NCBI GenBank assembly: GCA_013398955.1
Contig: VWPU01011651.1
Span: 1-64,000 of the forward strand
From: Callaeas wilsoni
Lineage: Eukaryota > Chordata > Aves > Passeriformes > Callaeidae
DNA: 64,000 bases
Direction: 5' to 3'
Position 1 is the first letter of the stretch. Each line of letters begins with the position of its first letter. A program made the translations under genes and the position numbers. Below, piece after piece: positions 33,441-48,400 of the stretch. A model generated the notes under the pieces. It was not told where the DNA came from and made no database searches. It worked only from the letters and a program-made list of their open reading frames with translations.

Positions 33441-36400
33441 GTGAGTACAATAATCACTTTGTTAAGTAAAACTATAGGAGAATACAAGCATAACCTTAAA
33501 TCCTGTAGTTATCCTTAATGATGTGGTAATGTTGTTCTGAAATATTTTCCTTGGCAACTTGTTAGGTCCTTGTGCAAATGTTACCCTCTGTGTTTATATA
33601 CTTGCAGTTTTGTTTCAAATGGGCTATTTTGAATCTCTAACAGTCAGTCAGTAGAATGACAACTAATTTGTTGTTTCTTGTTTTGTTTTTTTTTAACTTT
33701 GCTGTTGTCTGGCAGGAAGTAAGTATTTAATTATGGCTAATTCCTCATGTAGTAGGCATAATTTTAAGGCAGGATGTGCTTAGAACACTGGGTAAGAATA
33801 CTGGGTAAGGTACTGAGGCACTGGGAAAGTTTCAGGCTTGTATGTATAGAGTAGGGTAGAGGTGTTCCATCATTGCAAGCTACAAAGATTAATTTTTCAG
33901 TGAAACTGTCTGGAACTGGTTGAGATTTTTTTAGGGAGATCCTGCTACTTGTTTTGTTTCTGTTGCTTTGGAGGTTTTTTATATACTCTTCTATTTCCTG
34001 CTGTGTGAATACTGGCACAGTGGCATGTAGAAGTAATTTTATTAAAAATATCCAGACAGATACAGTTCTGAAAGTCCATTGCAGCAACTGTGTGTGTTAT
34101 GCACTCCTAGTATTCCCAAAACAGCTCCTGTTTACTGAGAGTCAGGTAACTGAGCCAGCCAAATAACTGCCACCTACAAAATGCTTTTGTTTGGCTTCTG
34201 TTTTGTTTTAATTGCAGTTCAGGCAAATTATGCCCCCTATTTCTTTGATAATGGAGCCAGAAGCACAAACGGGAACATGGCACTTCTCAGCCTTTCGGAG
34301 GACACGCCTGTTGGTCAGTATTAAAATTTGTATGCTTAAACTGTGAAACTGGACTTGCTTACTCTTATAATTAACATATACATTTTCTTGTAGGTTGTTG
34401 TTATATGCTGGGATCTTACATGTTTTTCTCTCAAGCTTTTAATTGGCCTCAATTTAAAATGGCATGTTTGAATTGTAGCTGCAATTTAACACATGAATTC
34501 TAGCTCCCTTTTTTTGGTCCACCAATCTATTCACAGCTTCAGAGCACAGACCTTTGGGGTCAGAAATAAATTCATGGTGAGAGGCTTCTTAGCAATTCTG
34601 TAAATGCTTATGAGAAGAAAGCCTATTTGCTAGTAATTTTATCAGCCTTGATACAAGCAAGCTGCACATAGAAAAGTAAGAGGCATGATTTTCTTTAAAC
34701 ACATTTTTCATGTTTATGTACAAATGGTAGAAAATGTTTCCACTTGCAGTGAAAATTGCTTTGTCTAAATAACTGATTTTTTTTAAAAGGGTTTTTTTTT
34801 GTTTTATTGAAAATTCAAAAATTGATACAGTTTTCAGATTTCAGCACTCTGAGGCAGGTCTATTTATGCTTCTTTTAACTGTAGTTGCACTAAGAGAAGT
34901 TAAATAAGAACAAAACGTGATTTAGAATCCATTTTTTCTGTGGGGGAAAAATAATCTCCTAACACCTAAACAATTACATTAACAATATATTAAGTGATGA
35001 ACATCACCTTTACTTCAAATTTTGCACTGAGATTTTATCTAGGATTTTCTTCTGTTCGTCTGTAGCTTTCACAGGCTAAATCAGAAAAATATTTAGTTAA
35101 TGCAAACTGGGTTCTGAAGCACCCCTTTACTTGTGCCTTATGCAGAGAGGAGAGATATGGCTGCGCAGGGGGTGCACCCCAACACCCCCTCCCAGGGCTT
35201 AGGCAGCCAGGGAAGGCCAGGATGAGGGAAGGATCAGAGGGCACAGCCTGCTCTGAAAGCCTGACATTGCCACCCACGCCTTGTTAAACCAGACCAAGGT
35301 CACTCTCTGCACTGGGAAGCAGCTCCCTGGGTTTGCTCAAAGTCTCCATTTCTGGCCCAGTGGTGTTAATGTCATCCAAGACCCATGCTGTGCCTGCTGG
35401 AGGGTGGGGAGAGGGGTATTCGGAAGCAGCAAATTCTCCTTTACCTGCTCAGCTTGAGAAGAGGAGGGGCAGAAGGCAGCACATAATGTAGAAGTGACGC
35501 ATCTCGACGACGAACTGGAACGGAGTTTTCTTACAATGCAACAGGAATTTGCTATAAGCTTGGTCAAGCTTAAGTGGAACCTCAGCTTGAAGGCCAACAG
35601 TAATGTAGTAATGTAGTGGCATTTGCAGAAGCCAGAGGCAGACCAAGGAGCTGCAATTTTTGCTGTACTTCTGCCTGGATTCTCATGGAAACCACACTTA
35701 GTTCAGTCTTGGCAATCCCTACGGTTCTGCTGATTGCTGGAGTTAGATTAGCCAGTAGAGTCACTTGTCCAAGTGTAGATAAGGCTTGTAATGCTAGACA
35801 GCCACAAAACGGGACCCCAGCTCAGTTCGTTTGGGGTGGTGCTTGCCAACTCCACCATGAAACCGCAGGCAGTACAACTCGCCTGCCATCCAACTCCCAC
35901 TGCCTGGTGTGCTGCCAGCCCGCAGACATTTACAGAGAGCCAGCCTCTCCCTGCCACCACTGGGAGCCTCCAGGCACCTGTGCGGGGATGAGGAGCTAAA
36001 GATGGCACAGAGCCACAACATGGGCAAAAATGCCCTTCCCATCAGGACTGCAGCACCACATGGTCTCTCGGATGGCAGCGCTCCCTGCAGCAGTGAAGTG
36101 CAGCAGTAATTTCCACTGCATCTGATCTGGTGCTCCAGCAGCCAAAAAAGGACAGTGTGCCTCAACAGCAAAACAGCAGTGTCAGGGATCAGAGCCTGTG
36201 TTAGTGCTCTCCTAATTAGCCCAAGTAAGAATAATGAGATAGATGTGATGGGCTTCTGTATATGCTTTTGTAACATTAGCAACCAGACTAGGTACATAGA
36301 GGCCTCTGGAGAGTTTGTGCTTCGCTTGCAGCAGTGATAAAGCTCTGGCTGCTCTGTATTGAGTGCTGCTGTGCCTCCTGCCTACTAGCTTCATCCAGAA

Positions 36401-39400
36401 TGTGTTTACATGTGTTTAAATTGGCTGGCTTGTACTTCTAATTTGATGTATAAATGTGCTTTAAAAGACAAGAGAGAAGCAACTTCTCTCTGAAAGCTCC
36501 AAAAGACCCATAGAAACCCTTGTGAAAGAGAGATAAGACCTTGCTTTTGAGAAGTCCAAATGTGGTTGCTTTGTCACACAGCTTCCAGTGCTCCTTTGGG
36601 CTAATTCCCAGAACACCTTGACAAACAGCTCTAAGTACTGCCAGGTCTTCTCTTCTGAAAGCACTTTTGGAAGTTCCACTGGAACGTGGTTGCTTGGGAT
36701 TTGCTGAATGCAAACTGCTCTTGCCCATGTCAGCACAGCCGCTCCTCGGGAAGGCTTTGGCAGAGAGACTCACAGAGAAGGCACCAAGATGTCAGTGCTG
36801 CAGTGCTGGGTGTGCTTTCAGCTTCGTACAGGGCAAGAGGACCAGAGTTCACGTCAGACCACAGCAATGGCTTTGTGCCAGAGCTCAGTGCTGAATGCCT
36901 GCCGGGCTGGTCCTTTTCTGTGGCACTGCAGAGGAGGCTATTGTTCTTCATCACGTGCTCTGATCTCCTCCAGAAGCAGGAGAAGGAATCTGGTCTCCCA
37001 TGTCCATGTGCAGTCCCAAGCATCCACACTCCAGCAGTCATCTCTCAGGTTGAGCAGGGTGATCAGTGACGAAACAGGGGAACTAAAACTTCCATATGTT
37101 TGATTCTGGATGGCTTCACTCAGGTTTGTGTGTTGCGAAAATGGGCAGGTTGCTATTAGGTCTTCCCTGTCCTTACATAAAGTTTGGAGTCATGGGCAGG
37201 ATGCTTTTCTTGGCAGCAGCTGGTGTCTGATCTGTGCAATGCCACAGACAGCAGCTTTAACAAACCTCCAGAAATTTTACAGTCTTTGGCCCTGCTGAGA
37301 TTGCAAGTGGTTGCCAAAGTAGTATGTGTTAGTTATATTCCCAGACATCTGTAGGCAAGGGACATGCAACATTTGGGAACACTAAAGGACCTGATGGATT
37401 CTCTATGTGGCTGTAGAAACAAAAATTGCAGTTCTGCAGCTGTGTGAACACATCAAATTTATTACCATTCCCCTATCATCCTTAACTTGACCTTCTTTTC
37501 CCTTGTCCAGTTTTGTTTATTTACAGATATTTGTAACTTGTGTACCCAGTTATCATAAATCCAGCAAATACTATTTCTGTATGAATGCTTGAAAGTATCT
37601 GCAGATTCCCAGATTCTGTTTATTGCTGCAGGGCATGAGACCCCTCAGGGTAAGAGGGGCCAGAACAGCAGCCCCTTTCAGTGCCAGATTTAAGAAGAAT
37701 GGGAGAAGTTATAAACTGAAACAGCAGTTGGGGTTTGTGGTTTGGCAGGGCAGATGGGTAATTAGCTCTTTGCATGTGTACATACAAAATGTGCGTGTGC
37801 TCCTAATCAAGGTCTTAAGGCAGGAGTGGGATGCTATTTCAGGTTGCTTGTTTCATCTTACCTCATAATCCCTGTAAGCCTCATAGTGGGGACAGAGTGG
37901 GGCTGGGAACAGCTGCAGAGCAGAGGATTGAAGCATACTCAGAAGGCCTAAGTTCATTACTCTCTCAAAGTCCAAACATCATCAGTGTTCTGGAGATCTC
38001 TGCATGATCTCCGCATGATCTCCTTGCATTTTCCTTTCTGTTTCTTCCCTTGCCCCCAAGAAGGCACTCCTCCCATTAAAAGCCAGTTTGCAGTGGCAGT
38101 TCTTTGATCAAAGCTGCAGGTGCCAGCTACTCACCACTGGATGACTGGTCCCTTCAGATCCCTCCATCCTTCAAGCTTCCCCTGCTCCTGCATGCTCCTG
38201 GTCTCATTTCTTCCCATCATTCACGGCTGACTGTGGAGAGCCTTCCTGTCCCCTGTGGTACCTATCATTCTTTCCTTTTTTCTGTCACCGTGGTCCACCT
38301 CTAGGAAAGCTGGGAGCTACCAGAACAGAAGTGTTAAAAACAGCCTGCCTTCTGCACCCCTGCGGCAGTGCCAGCAGTGCACAGAACAAAGCCCCCTGCA
38401 AAGCCAAGCACTGCACAGAGATGCTCTGAGGACTCACAGGTGTTACAGCTTTCAATTTTGTTTTCATTCTTCTGACAGAGACTGCAGATACATCAGAAAA
38501 TTGCACTCAGATGGCTTCTCCTTGGAGCTGGTTGCTGTGGGTGCCACAGGGACATATTGCTGCTGTCCGTGGGGTGATGGTCCGGGCCCCGTGCTGAGCA
38601 CTTGCTGCCATATCCCGTCTCTCCACGACAGGCACTGGCAGCTCCAGGGCTTGTTTCGGCTGGAGCTGTACCAGCCATGGCTTTTGGGCTGCTGACCCTG
38701 CCATGTCTCTGCTTTGCCAGCCAGCTGGTGCACCAGGGTGCAGGGAGGGAGCAGGAGTCACCTCGGCATGGCCCGGAAGGAGCGGTAGCAGGCAGTGAAT
38801 GGGAAAGGAGATGGATTTGGGGTAGTCGTGGTGTGTGGTCCGTGTGGTCCAGGAGCCTGAGCTCCCCTGTGCTTGGCGTGAGCTTGGTGTGAAAACAGCC
38901 GTCTGTAGGCTTTGTGTTAACTGTCCATCTCCTTTTCTGCTGGGGAAATGGGCCCTTGGCTGAGACAGATGGAGAGCAGGCATGTGACCCTGGGCAAGGT
39001 GGCATTTGCTGTGGCATTAGGAACAGAGGTGTCTGGTGGGAGCGTGGCCATGCGTGTCCCTCTCAGCATCTTGTTAACAGATGTCAGCTGTGGTGGCAAA
39101 GGACAGCAGCGGGGCTGAGCATGAATCCAAAATGTGCTTGGCTTGTTTAACTGACAGGGAAGGGATCTGATTGCTGAGTGTTGCACAGCAGAGAGGGAGA
39201 GCGTCTTCAATGAGAAAGCAAAACCAGCCCCGGAGCCCAGGGCAGAGACTGGCTGTGATTAAATTTGAGTCAAAAATGAAGTAAAATGGAGCAATGGCAT
39301 CATGAGACAGCCATTCAGCCTAAGTGTCAGAGCAGAGAGAAAATGACTTTTAAGATGGAATAGGAAAACAGAGTGAAAAAGCCTGGCATGGCTCCTGGGA

Positions 39401-42400
39401 GGAAGCCATAGCAGGAAGCAGCAAGTAGCTCCCCAGGACTCCCCTGTCCCAGCCTGCTGCATCATCCCCTGGGTACTCAGTATCCAGCTCTTCTAACTGT
39501 GGCATTTTTCATAGCCTCAAGTAAGGACTCTTCTATTCCCATATTTTTATGACAGGGAGAGGGTGTTTACTTGGTATCCTCTGATAAGATTTTAGCTGTC
39601 TTTTTCATTTATTTCCTTTTCAGCAAGTAGAGGCAGCACACTGAGAACAGATTTTTAATTGGCATTAACACTGTGCTGAGGAGTGTTCCTGGGGGTGTTA
39701 ATGATATGGAGAGTACCGTGCAGTGAAATTACAATTTGGAAAAAATAAGGAATTATAATGACTTAGAAAATAAATTTTGATCCACGATCTAATTTAAAAG
39801 GCATGCGAGTGTTCTGTATTATGAAAAATGAAATATCAGCTTTAGCTAAAAAACAAACAGTCCAATGTAATGATCAATGAAGTCTGTCATTACTTGCTCA
39901 GAAAGCTCAGTAATCTCAGTCTGTACCAATATCAATGTTTCTTCTCACATTTAGCAGCAAGAAAGTTCCTGTCTTCCTTATAAGAAAATTCTAAGAAAAT
40001 GTAGGAAAGGAAACTGTGAGATGTAAAGAACAAGCCCAGGTTCAAATGGGTTCACATAAACTTTCACAGTCTGTTGTTCTCCAGCCCTGTGCCCCCTGAG
40101 AAATGGTTTGCATTTGTGTATGCAAATACCAAATATTGCTAGTATTGGTATTTCAGGGCAGCCACAGCCACAGCAGTGACCTTGTGCCTGGTGGCTGCTC
40201 TCAGGCTCCAAGAGAGCCCCGATGTGGTGTCCATTCTGCTTCTCCATGGCACAGAGCACTGCTCAGCAGCTGCTGCAGACATCCACGCAAGCTAGAAACG
40301 GGCAGGACAGCCCGCAGTATGTCAAGTGCAAGGGACGGGAAAAGTCAGTAAGAAGGGCAGAAATGCAACTGAGAAGTAGAGACAACTAATGACCAAAAAA
40401 AGGCTTCAGAAAAGCACTGTATTTATAAGGACATCAGTGAGATGCTGACAATTGACACTTTAATTCTCCAGTTGAACCCAGCTGTGATATTAAAACAAAG
40501 CTTTTGAAAAACAAGACTAAAGGAGTCAGTGCTGGTGCTGCAGAACCCTCCACAGTTTTCAAATTTCTGTCTCATATAGATAATTGTATAAGGAAACAGG
40601 TGTCCTTTCAGGATGCCATTTTATATCAGTCCCAGTTAATTCCTCTCCTTTCATTTCCTTGAGTTTAGAGAGTTGTTACAGTCAGAAGTGTCTCATCATA
40701 CCACTCATTGTCTTTCCCCAATAATTTTTGGGGATCACAGTTACAGATGTGTTGTTATTTTCCACTCTGTTTTGTGGGAAAAGTATAAGAAAAATGTGGA
40801 AAATGTTTTGTAGTTTTGTGAACTGTTTTGGAAGTCTTGTTTATTTGTTGGCTGGCTGAACCAGCTCGTAACAGGGTCTCTTGTGGGTGCATTGGTTTTT
40901 GCAATGTGAACATTTTTCTGTACAAAGTTGCCCAAATATTGCCCTGGTAATTATCATAAGAGAGTTTACTCAGAAGTGAGCACAGATTCCACATGGTTTG
41001 GTATAATCTCTTGCTATGACAAGAAGACAGCCATGCTTTCCAAATATCACCACTGAAGGCTGGGTGTCCCATGTCCTTAAGGCCCCTGAGCAGCTTCACA
41101 GTTTGCATGCCAAGGAAAAAGCAAATGAGGTCCAAAAGGTTGCCTTGCAAAACTGAGGAAACGTTCGAGAAGCTGGCCTGTCAGTGGTGTGGGCAAAGCT
41201 CTAGAATTAAACACAAGCTTACAGATCTGGTCAGTGATCTATGCTACTGAAGAGAGGAGACGAGAAAAAGATTATCACTTTTGGTACTGAATTAAAAATC
41301 TGTCAAATTCAGGGCCAGAGTTGTTCAAAACTGAGAGTCTTATTGTTCTTCCTTAACTTTATGCTAACTTTCTTAGCAGGGATCCTTCCATCCTATATTT
41401 GGGTTGCATGTATGAGCAAAACTCACTAGTAACCAGTGAGTCACTTGGCTACAGTATTTCCAGTGCAGAGGGCTTTGTTAGATGTAAAGCACAGTTTCTG
41501 TGTTTAACCTCTACGACTTGAATATCTCGGGTAACTTACCCAAGACACAGCAGATTGGCAGGAAACAACAACAGTGGTTTGTATTTCAGGCTCGGTTAAC
41601 TGGTGTTTGTAAACTGCTTGAAGTTATTTGGATGAAGGTGTTAAAGCACAGTAGAATGACAGACATGCATGTTTAAAAAATAATACTAATAAAGACTCTC
41701 ACCATGCTTTGAAAATATGGGTGTTATAACTCCCCCAGGAATTATCATCATTTATAATACAAAAAGTCAGTTTAGTGGAAAAACTGGCACCAACTTCTCA
41801 ATGTTTAAAAATAGAAATAACAATCTTTCTCCGGCTTCTGAAGGAAATACATAGATGAGTTTGAAAAATTTATTAATTGGTATGAGCATGAGTGGGTGTG
41901 TCAAGTAAAGAATTTAATGAGAGGGAGCTAATGAGTGGGCGTGAAGTAGGAAAGAAGACTTTGCATCGGTTAATTCTGAAAGTGGGGAAGTATGAAAATG
42001 TCCTTGCACCTTCCAAGTTCCAGAGCTCGGATCCAGTCCTGCCGGAGCTCTCCCTAAAGGGAGATTGCCGGATTCTCTGCATGCTAGTTTGCAATTCTGT
42101 TGTTCCTACAAAGAAGAGGTCTGTGAGCGCCTTTTGGTGCTGCTGAGATTGTCACCCAGTTGTACAACAGCATCACTTCTGGTTCACCTGGGCTGAGAGC
42201 TGGTGAAGAGCTGGTCACCTGTATAAACCCTTGGATATGGACACTATTGACCTGGGTGCAGGTCCACGGGAAAGGGCCTAAAGTGACAGAAACCAGCACT
42301 GATAAACTCCATTTAACCAGCTGGCTAAAAGATTGCCATCAGGACCATTGAACTGTGTGCTTATCCATATTTCCCAGTAAGTGAGTTTGATTGACAAAAG

Positions 42401-45400
42401 CTTTTCCTGCTGCAGGGTAGCCAAGTTCCTAAGGAACAGACCAGTGAAATACTCACTGATTGAAATCATCACAGGGAAATGCTGTTGAATATCAATTTTT
42501 CAGGTACCCATGTGTACACTCTGAATGGAACTGATCCGGAAGGAGATTCTGTGACATATGACCTGACCTATGAAGCTGGATCAAGACGCTACTTTTCTGT
42601 TGACAAGAATCTTGGAAATGTTACTTTGATCGAGGAGCTTGACAGAGAGGTACAATAAAATGGCTCCACTCCACGTGTTTGTGGAATTTCTCTCCGTTTA
42701 TTTTGATCTGAGGCTTTGAGGGACAATGCCAGTTTATTAGGCCCTGAAGTATGTAATATACTTAGCAATTCTAAGACATTATACTTCACCCATCATGTTG
42801 CATTCCAGTTGACTTGTGCCACTAACATTGCTATCAAATTTTTTAGCTGCTGTCTGTCCAGCGTTTTTCAAAAGAGAAGTTTATTCTTTATTTCTATCTT
42901 CCCCCACCCACACCCCATCAAGAGCTTAGGGGCAGCTACAGTCATCGCATCCTCAGACAGGGGACTCTCCTGTCATTAGGAAGAAGTAGAGATTTGTGTA
43001 AGCAGTGTTCCAGCACACTCCTCTAGTACGTCATAGCCCTTTAGCCAGTGTAACCATGTTGGTTAAAGATGTTCCCCCCAACAGCAGCCTAAAGGCAGCC
43101 TTATTCTGGGAACACAGGCCTTGAACCCTTCATATCTCCTCACAGAGAAGCTTACACAATGTTTGCTAAACACTTTAAAATTCTGTATACTGAGACAGAA
43201 GAATATTGAACGAAAGTGCCCTTTTAAGGAACATTTCTTGAAAAAAGTGACTGATTTTTATGAGCACTTTAAGAAGGAACAGGGAATACCAAAGCAACTA
43301 TCTGCTTACAGTAGCCACAGAAGGTTCAAGGAGCCTGTGGCTGGAGCTTCTGAAGGGTCTTCCTGGCCTCTGCTGAGATTGCTTTGTGGTATTAATTGTT
43401 ACTTTCATCTGCCTGCCTAGACATGTTTAAATCTGCAGTCCCTTTTCCAATCAGGACAAACACCATCTCTCTACCAAAAGAATTTTCTTCATTTACAGAA
43501 GGAAGATGAGATTGAAGTTATTGTCAGTATTTCAGATGGCCTGAGTACAGTAAGTATTTAATTATGCTGTAGCTTGTCAAACTGTCTGTCCTCACATACC
43601 TACTCCTATTAAATTACCTTAAAGGGACTATCTCATTTGATCAGAAAACATAATGTCATTAGAGTCTTACCTCCTGTTCCAAGAGCCACTGAACTCACAG
43701 TTACTCAAGTCTCACTTCATCTCCTTGCTCAGCTGTTTGAGGATAATTACAGTGTAGTGTGAGCTGAAATACTGACTTAGCAGCCTGCTGAATTACAGCA
43801 GCTTCCTATGGAGTTTCACTGCCAGCACAGTAGGATTCATGCCTAAGATCTGGAGGTTTTTTGGACAAATGTGTGACCTTATAGGAACTAGTGTTGGGCG
43901 CTCAAGAGCTGCCTGTCCCCCACCCCCACAGTGTTTCTCTAGCATGACCTTAAGAAGATTTGCTTAGGCTAAGGTGGTGGGGGCTTTCTTGTCTGCTGCT
44001 AGATAAAGCTTTGTTCACATCTAATCATTAAGGACTTATCTAAGGCACTGAGCATCCAGTCCTACTTCCACAGATTTTCTTGGCATTTTCAATTTACGGA
44101 CTGATGCTGTCACATCTAGGTTAGCAGTCTGCCAGTAGGAGGATGTGGGCGTCCTCTCTAGAGATACCACAAAAGTGGGACCCTCCTCTTATCCACAAGA
44201 CTGGATAAATCTAGAGCTCTTCCTCATCTCAAGCAAATTAATTCAGATTATTACAAGAAATGTTTGGGAGATTCCAGCATCCTACAGGCACAACTGCCCT
44301 GGAAACCTCTATAAACAGGAAGTAATGGGATTCATAAATAATGGGAGTCATAATACGTTCTTCATATTCTACTCCAGGTTTCTGAAAAAGTCAGGATCCT
44401 TGTAATGGATGCCAATGATGAGAGCCCAGAGTTCATCAATACACCTTACATAGTCGAAGTCCCAGAGGTTGGTGAAGTTCCTTCGCATACCGGAAATACA
44501 CTTCTCTAGGATGTAAAGAGGGGCTAATATGTTTTCAATAAAATAACAGGCTGTGCAGGATAAACTTGCATTCTTTTGGTTTAGGGTTTGGGTAGATATT
44601 TAATATTCACTGCAAACTTGGGTAGGTACTTAAGGTGCGCCATTTTTGGGGTAAGCTCCAAGATGTGAGTCATTGTGAGTTTTTAGAATTGACTACAGTG
44701 GGAATAGGATACACCCTGTCTCAGCTAAAATTTTCTGTTATTTTTATTTCACAAAGTGTTTCTTTCTTCTTGTTTTCCAGTTTTAACCTCTTCCCTCTTT
44801 CCTTTCTGCTCTTCGGTTCCCTCAGTGCTTTTACATTCTTTCTACCATCACTCTCTTTTTCTGCCTCCCTGCATGCTCATTTTTCATTTCTTTTAACTCA
44901 CCTGGTTTTCTGCTTCTGTGTGACTCTGGTAACTCTTTCTGGTCGCAGAACACTCCCTCCAGCAGCAGTATCTTTAAGATTGAGGCAATAGACAAAGACA
45001 CGGGTTCTGGAGGAAGTATCACCTACTTCTTGCAGGTAAAGTATTGTCTGTACCTTCCCAAATCATCTCTCATTTACAGAGATTTCAGAAAGCAGATTTT
45101 TAAAAGATTTTGGAGGTGGAGCCTGCTGCTAGTGCCTGTAGGACCGATTTTGTACCGTGCACAAGAAAATAAGCATTGGCAGAAGGGATGTTGTCTGACT
45201 GCAAGCAGCCAAGGGTGGTCCAGCAGGCAGGAAGGGGAGCTGGAGTTGCCACTGACACTCCTGCGCTTGCCAGCAGGAACCCGCATGGCAGGGCTCTTAC
45301 TGGCCCTTCCTTTGGAGTGACAGGGAGAGCAAGATTAGGTGGTAATCTGGTATGCTTATGGGATTTCTAAAGCATGAAATAGCTTTCTTTAGGGAGGAAA

Positions 45401-48400
45401 ATATACTGGAAACCTAAATGTGCCCTTTAGTGTAGCAGGCTGGTGCATAATTGATACCTGGATCACAGTGTGAAACAAGAGGTACTAAATCTTCTTCCTG
45501 ACAAAGCAGTGACTGCCTGAAACCACCCTTGCAGTTGCTGCCCACTGTTGAAGAACTGAAAGTGCTCCAGCTTTAAAGCTGAACTTCTGTATTACAGATC
45601 TTCTGTATGCCACAAGGGCAATTTTTTGCATTATGTCCTTCAAATTCCTTCTTCCTACAGGCAGTTTCATCCAGATTATCTTCAGTTCCCCTTATTCAAG
45701 AGGAAACATGAAAAAAAGCAAACAAAAAAACAAAGCAAATTTGTTGCAATATTTAATTTTGGATATGAATATGGAGACAAGTTAGAAGGTATTTACATAG
45801 CACTAAAGCTAATCCTGTTAAGAGCTTGGGCATACTATGAAAGAACACCTTGAGTGCCTTGCTGAAATTTAGCTTTGATTTCACAAATTATGATCCATGT
45901 GCAAGATTCAATTTTGCACAGGGCTTTTCCAGAGAGCTGATAGTCTAAGAAGCAAAGGACAGCAATTTCAAAATTCTGTGTTTAGATTATAATATATTTG
46001 TGTGACAAAAAGGATAATAAATATGTGTATTTGTTGAAAAAATCTTGCAATGTCTTTGAGCATAGTCTCTGAGAATTCTCAAGCTGCACAGAAAAAACCT
46101 CTCCACAAGTCTGATATAGGCAGGTGGTGATGTCTGCTGGAATGGCAAAGATTATCTGACAGTGGCCATTGTGTCTGGATACAGGAACAGAGGTGTTTGT
46201 ACAGATATCTCCAGTTCAGAAGAATGGAGGCAGGCATCTTTTAGGCCTCTTTTAAAATCAGATGTCCTTTAGATTTTGTTGGTACATCATAAAAATCACC
46301 AGACCACCACTGTGTTTGACAATAACCTATACATGCAACCTTCCTGGTTTGTTTTTTTTTAACCAGTAGAACTTTGAAACACGAAGGGGTAACACCATTT
46401 CTTTTTTTCTTCCTTTTCCCTTCATCTTTTTTTCTGTTAAGTCTCCCTACCTCTTTTCATGCAATTAACTGAGTTAACCAAAGTTTAAGTTTTCACAATG
46501 AAATACTAAAAGATTAAAAATATCTACATTACAAGTAACTGATTTATTCTGAATAATGAGAGACTTGTGGTTGGTTCATGAATTGTTCATAAACACACAG
46601 AGGTGAAATTCATCAAATACATTATTCACCCAAACCGTATCATTATTCTAGTCTTCTCCCTGAGCAGATGAAATAAAAGATGAATCCCTATGGCAATCTT
46701 ATTTCCATACCTGTAATCTCTGGCTGTTTCTTCTTTTCTTCTCTTCTAGAACATCCATGCTAATAAGTTTACAATAGACCGTCACAGTGGTGTCCTGCGC
46801 ATCAAAGCAGGGGTCACCCTGGACTACGAGAAATCAAGAACACATTTTGTTGTCGTCGTAGCCAAGGTAAAGGCTTTTATGTGAGACTAGAGGAGGTGGG
46901 GTGTTGTGTTTGAGTGGGACCAATTAGTTCAAATACGAGTGCTGCTGAAACACGAAGGCAGCAGAGTTACTCCTGCTGTAGCATCTAGAGGCATGAGGGG
47001 TAACATGGAAAGGTGAGGCAGGAAAGGGAACAGAAGTCTGCTCCTGAACAACATCTGGAGGATTTGGGAGGGGGTTTCCCACATTTCATTCATGTCACCT
47101 GTGTCATGAGACTCACCTAGAAGTGAAGAGTTCGTGTATCCAGCCCTGGCTTCAAGAAGCATCAGCCTGTGAGCTCAGGGCTCCTCGTGCTGCCCAGGGC
47201 ACAGCCCTACCACCGCAAGGACAAACCCCTGGCAGGCAGACGGGCCACAGACATTACCCACAGTAAGACACTGGGCACAGCTAGACCCAGCACAGCACAA
47301 GGGATGGATTTCTTTTCTGGAAATATCTGTGGATGTTTCTTTCTTTCACTTCTCTGCTGCCTCATGGCAGGAGCTTATTTAAATCCTGCAAATATTGCTG
47401 CACATCCCTTCTTTCCACTGTCTTTCCCAGCAATGCTGTGCCCATGACTTGGCTGAGGATTCATAGCAGGCATTAAAAGTGTATAGATTCTGAAGTCTCT
47501 CACAATCCTGTGGGGACCTGTCACACAGACAGACTCACATGGGTGGAAAGAGGGCAATTTTGCTGTAACTTATGGGGACTTCAAGTTTCTCATATTTTTT
47601 GAAAAATGTATGGGCCTTTTAATGTCTTTTTTAGCCACAGTTCATTTGAGAAGTAACAAAATTCAGCTGAAATTCTGCCTTTGGGGCAGTAAGGAAGAAA
47701 AAAAATCAGTGTATTTTTTCAAAAAGCTAGAAGTTTTAGAATTGGTACTGCAGATGTGTTGAACAATTCACACTCTTACACACCAGCATGAATACTGACC
47801 TCCAGCTGGTGCTCTGAGACTGAGGGTGTTAAAAGCTTCTGAAATAGCGAGTCATCTTCTTAATTGGCTCTGCTGTATCAGTCGTTCAGAGCTGGTTGTA
47901 GCCAAGTCCCCAGAGACTGTTTACACAGTGTGGCTATCTCGCAGGTTTTGGCTGCACAGCTCCTCTGTGCTTGCACTTTATCACATAGGAGCTCCTGGGA
48001 GACTTTGAGCATGTTCACTGGTTATTTCCCCCTAGAGATGCACTACCTTGCTACTGTGCGTTGTCTTGTGCTCATGACAAGACTATAAGTGGATGAAAAG
48101 TTGTAGACCTTGGTTACTAACTTTTTGCATCAGTTTCTAGAGTTCTTTTTTCCCAAAAAAAACCCTCTTGAATTCCCTGTCCCCTTTCTAAAGATCATTT
48201 ATGATGGCATATATTGGCTCAATCGCTTTTAATATAAGAAATTACTTATGAGGCATTGCAAGCTGTCTTCCTAATCAGGGAGAGAGCAGGAAAAATGGAA
48301 AAGAGAAGGGAATAGGGCAGCACAGATTAATCGGTGTGTTCAGAGAGAAAAAGGATTCCTGGAACTGTGCTTCTGAAGGCTCATGAGGTCCATGCAATGC

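Noticed and set aside
35582..36008. Minus-strand frames with heptad-like hydrophobic spacing in CDHR1 intron 2, briefly suggestive of an old retroviral envelope relic
   Set aside because: No diagnostic motif, flanking LTR or other retroviral region was found; the resemblance is only of composition and would need a translated repeat search.
38493..39017. Overlapping minus-strand frames of 174 and 158 codons
   Set aside because: This is GC-rich intronic sequence open in several frames at once, with Ser/Pro/Arg-rich translations and no domain.
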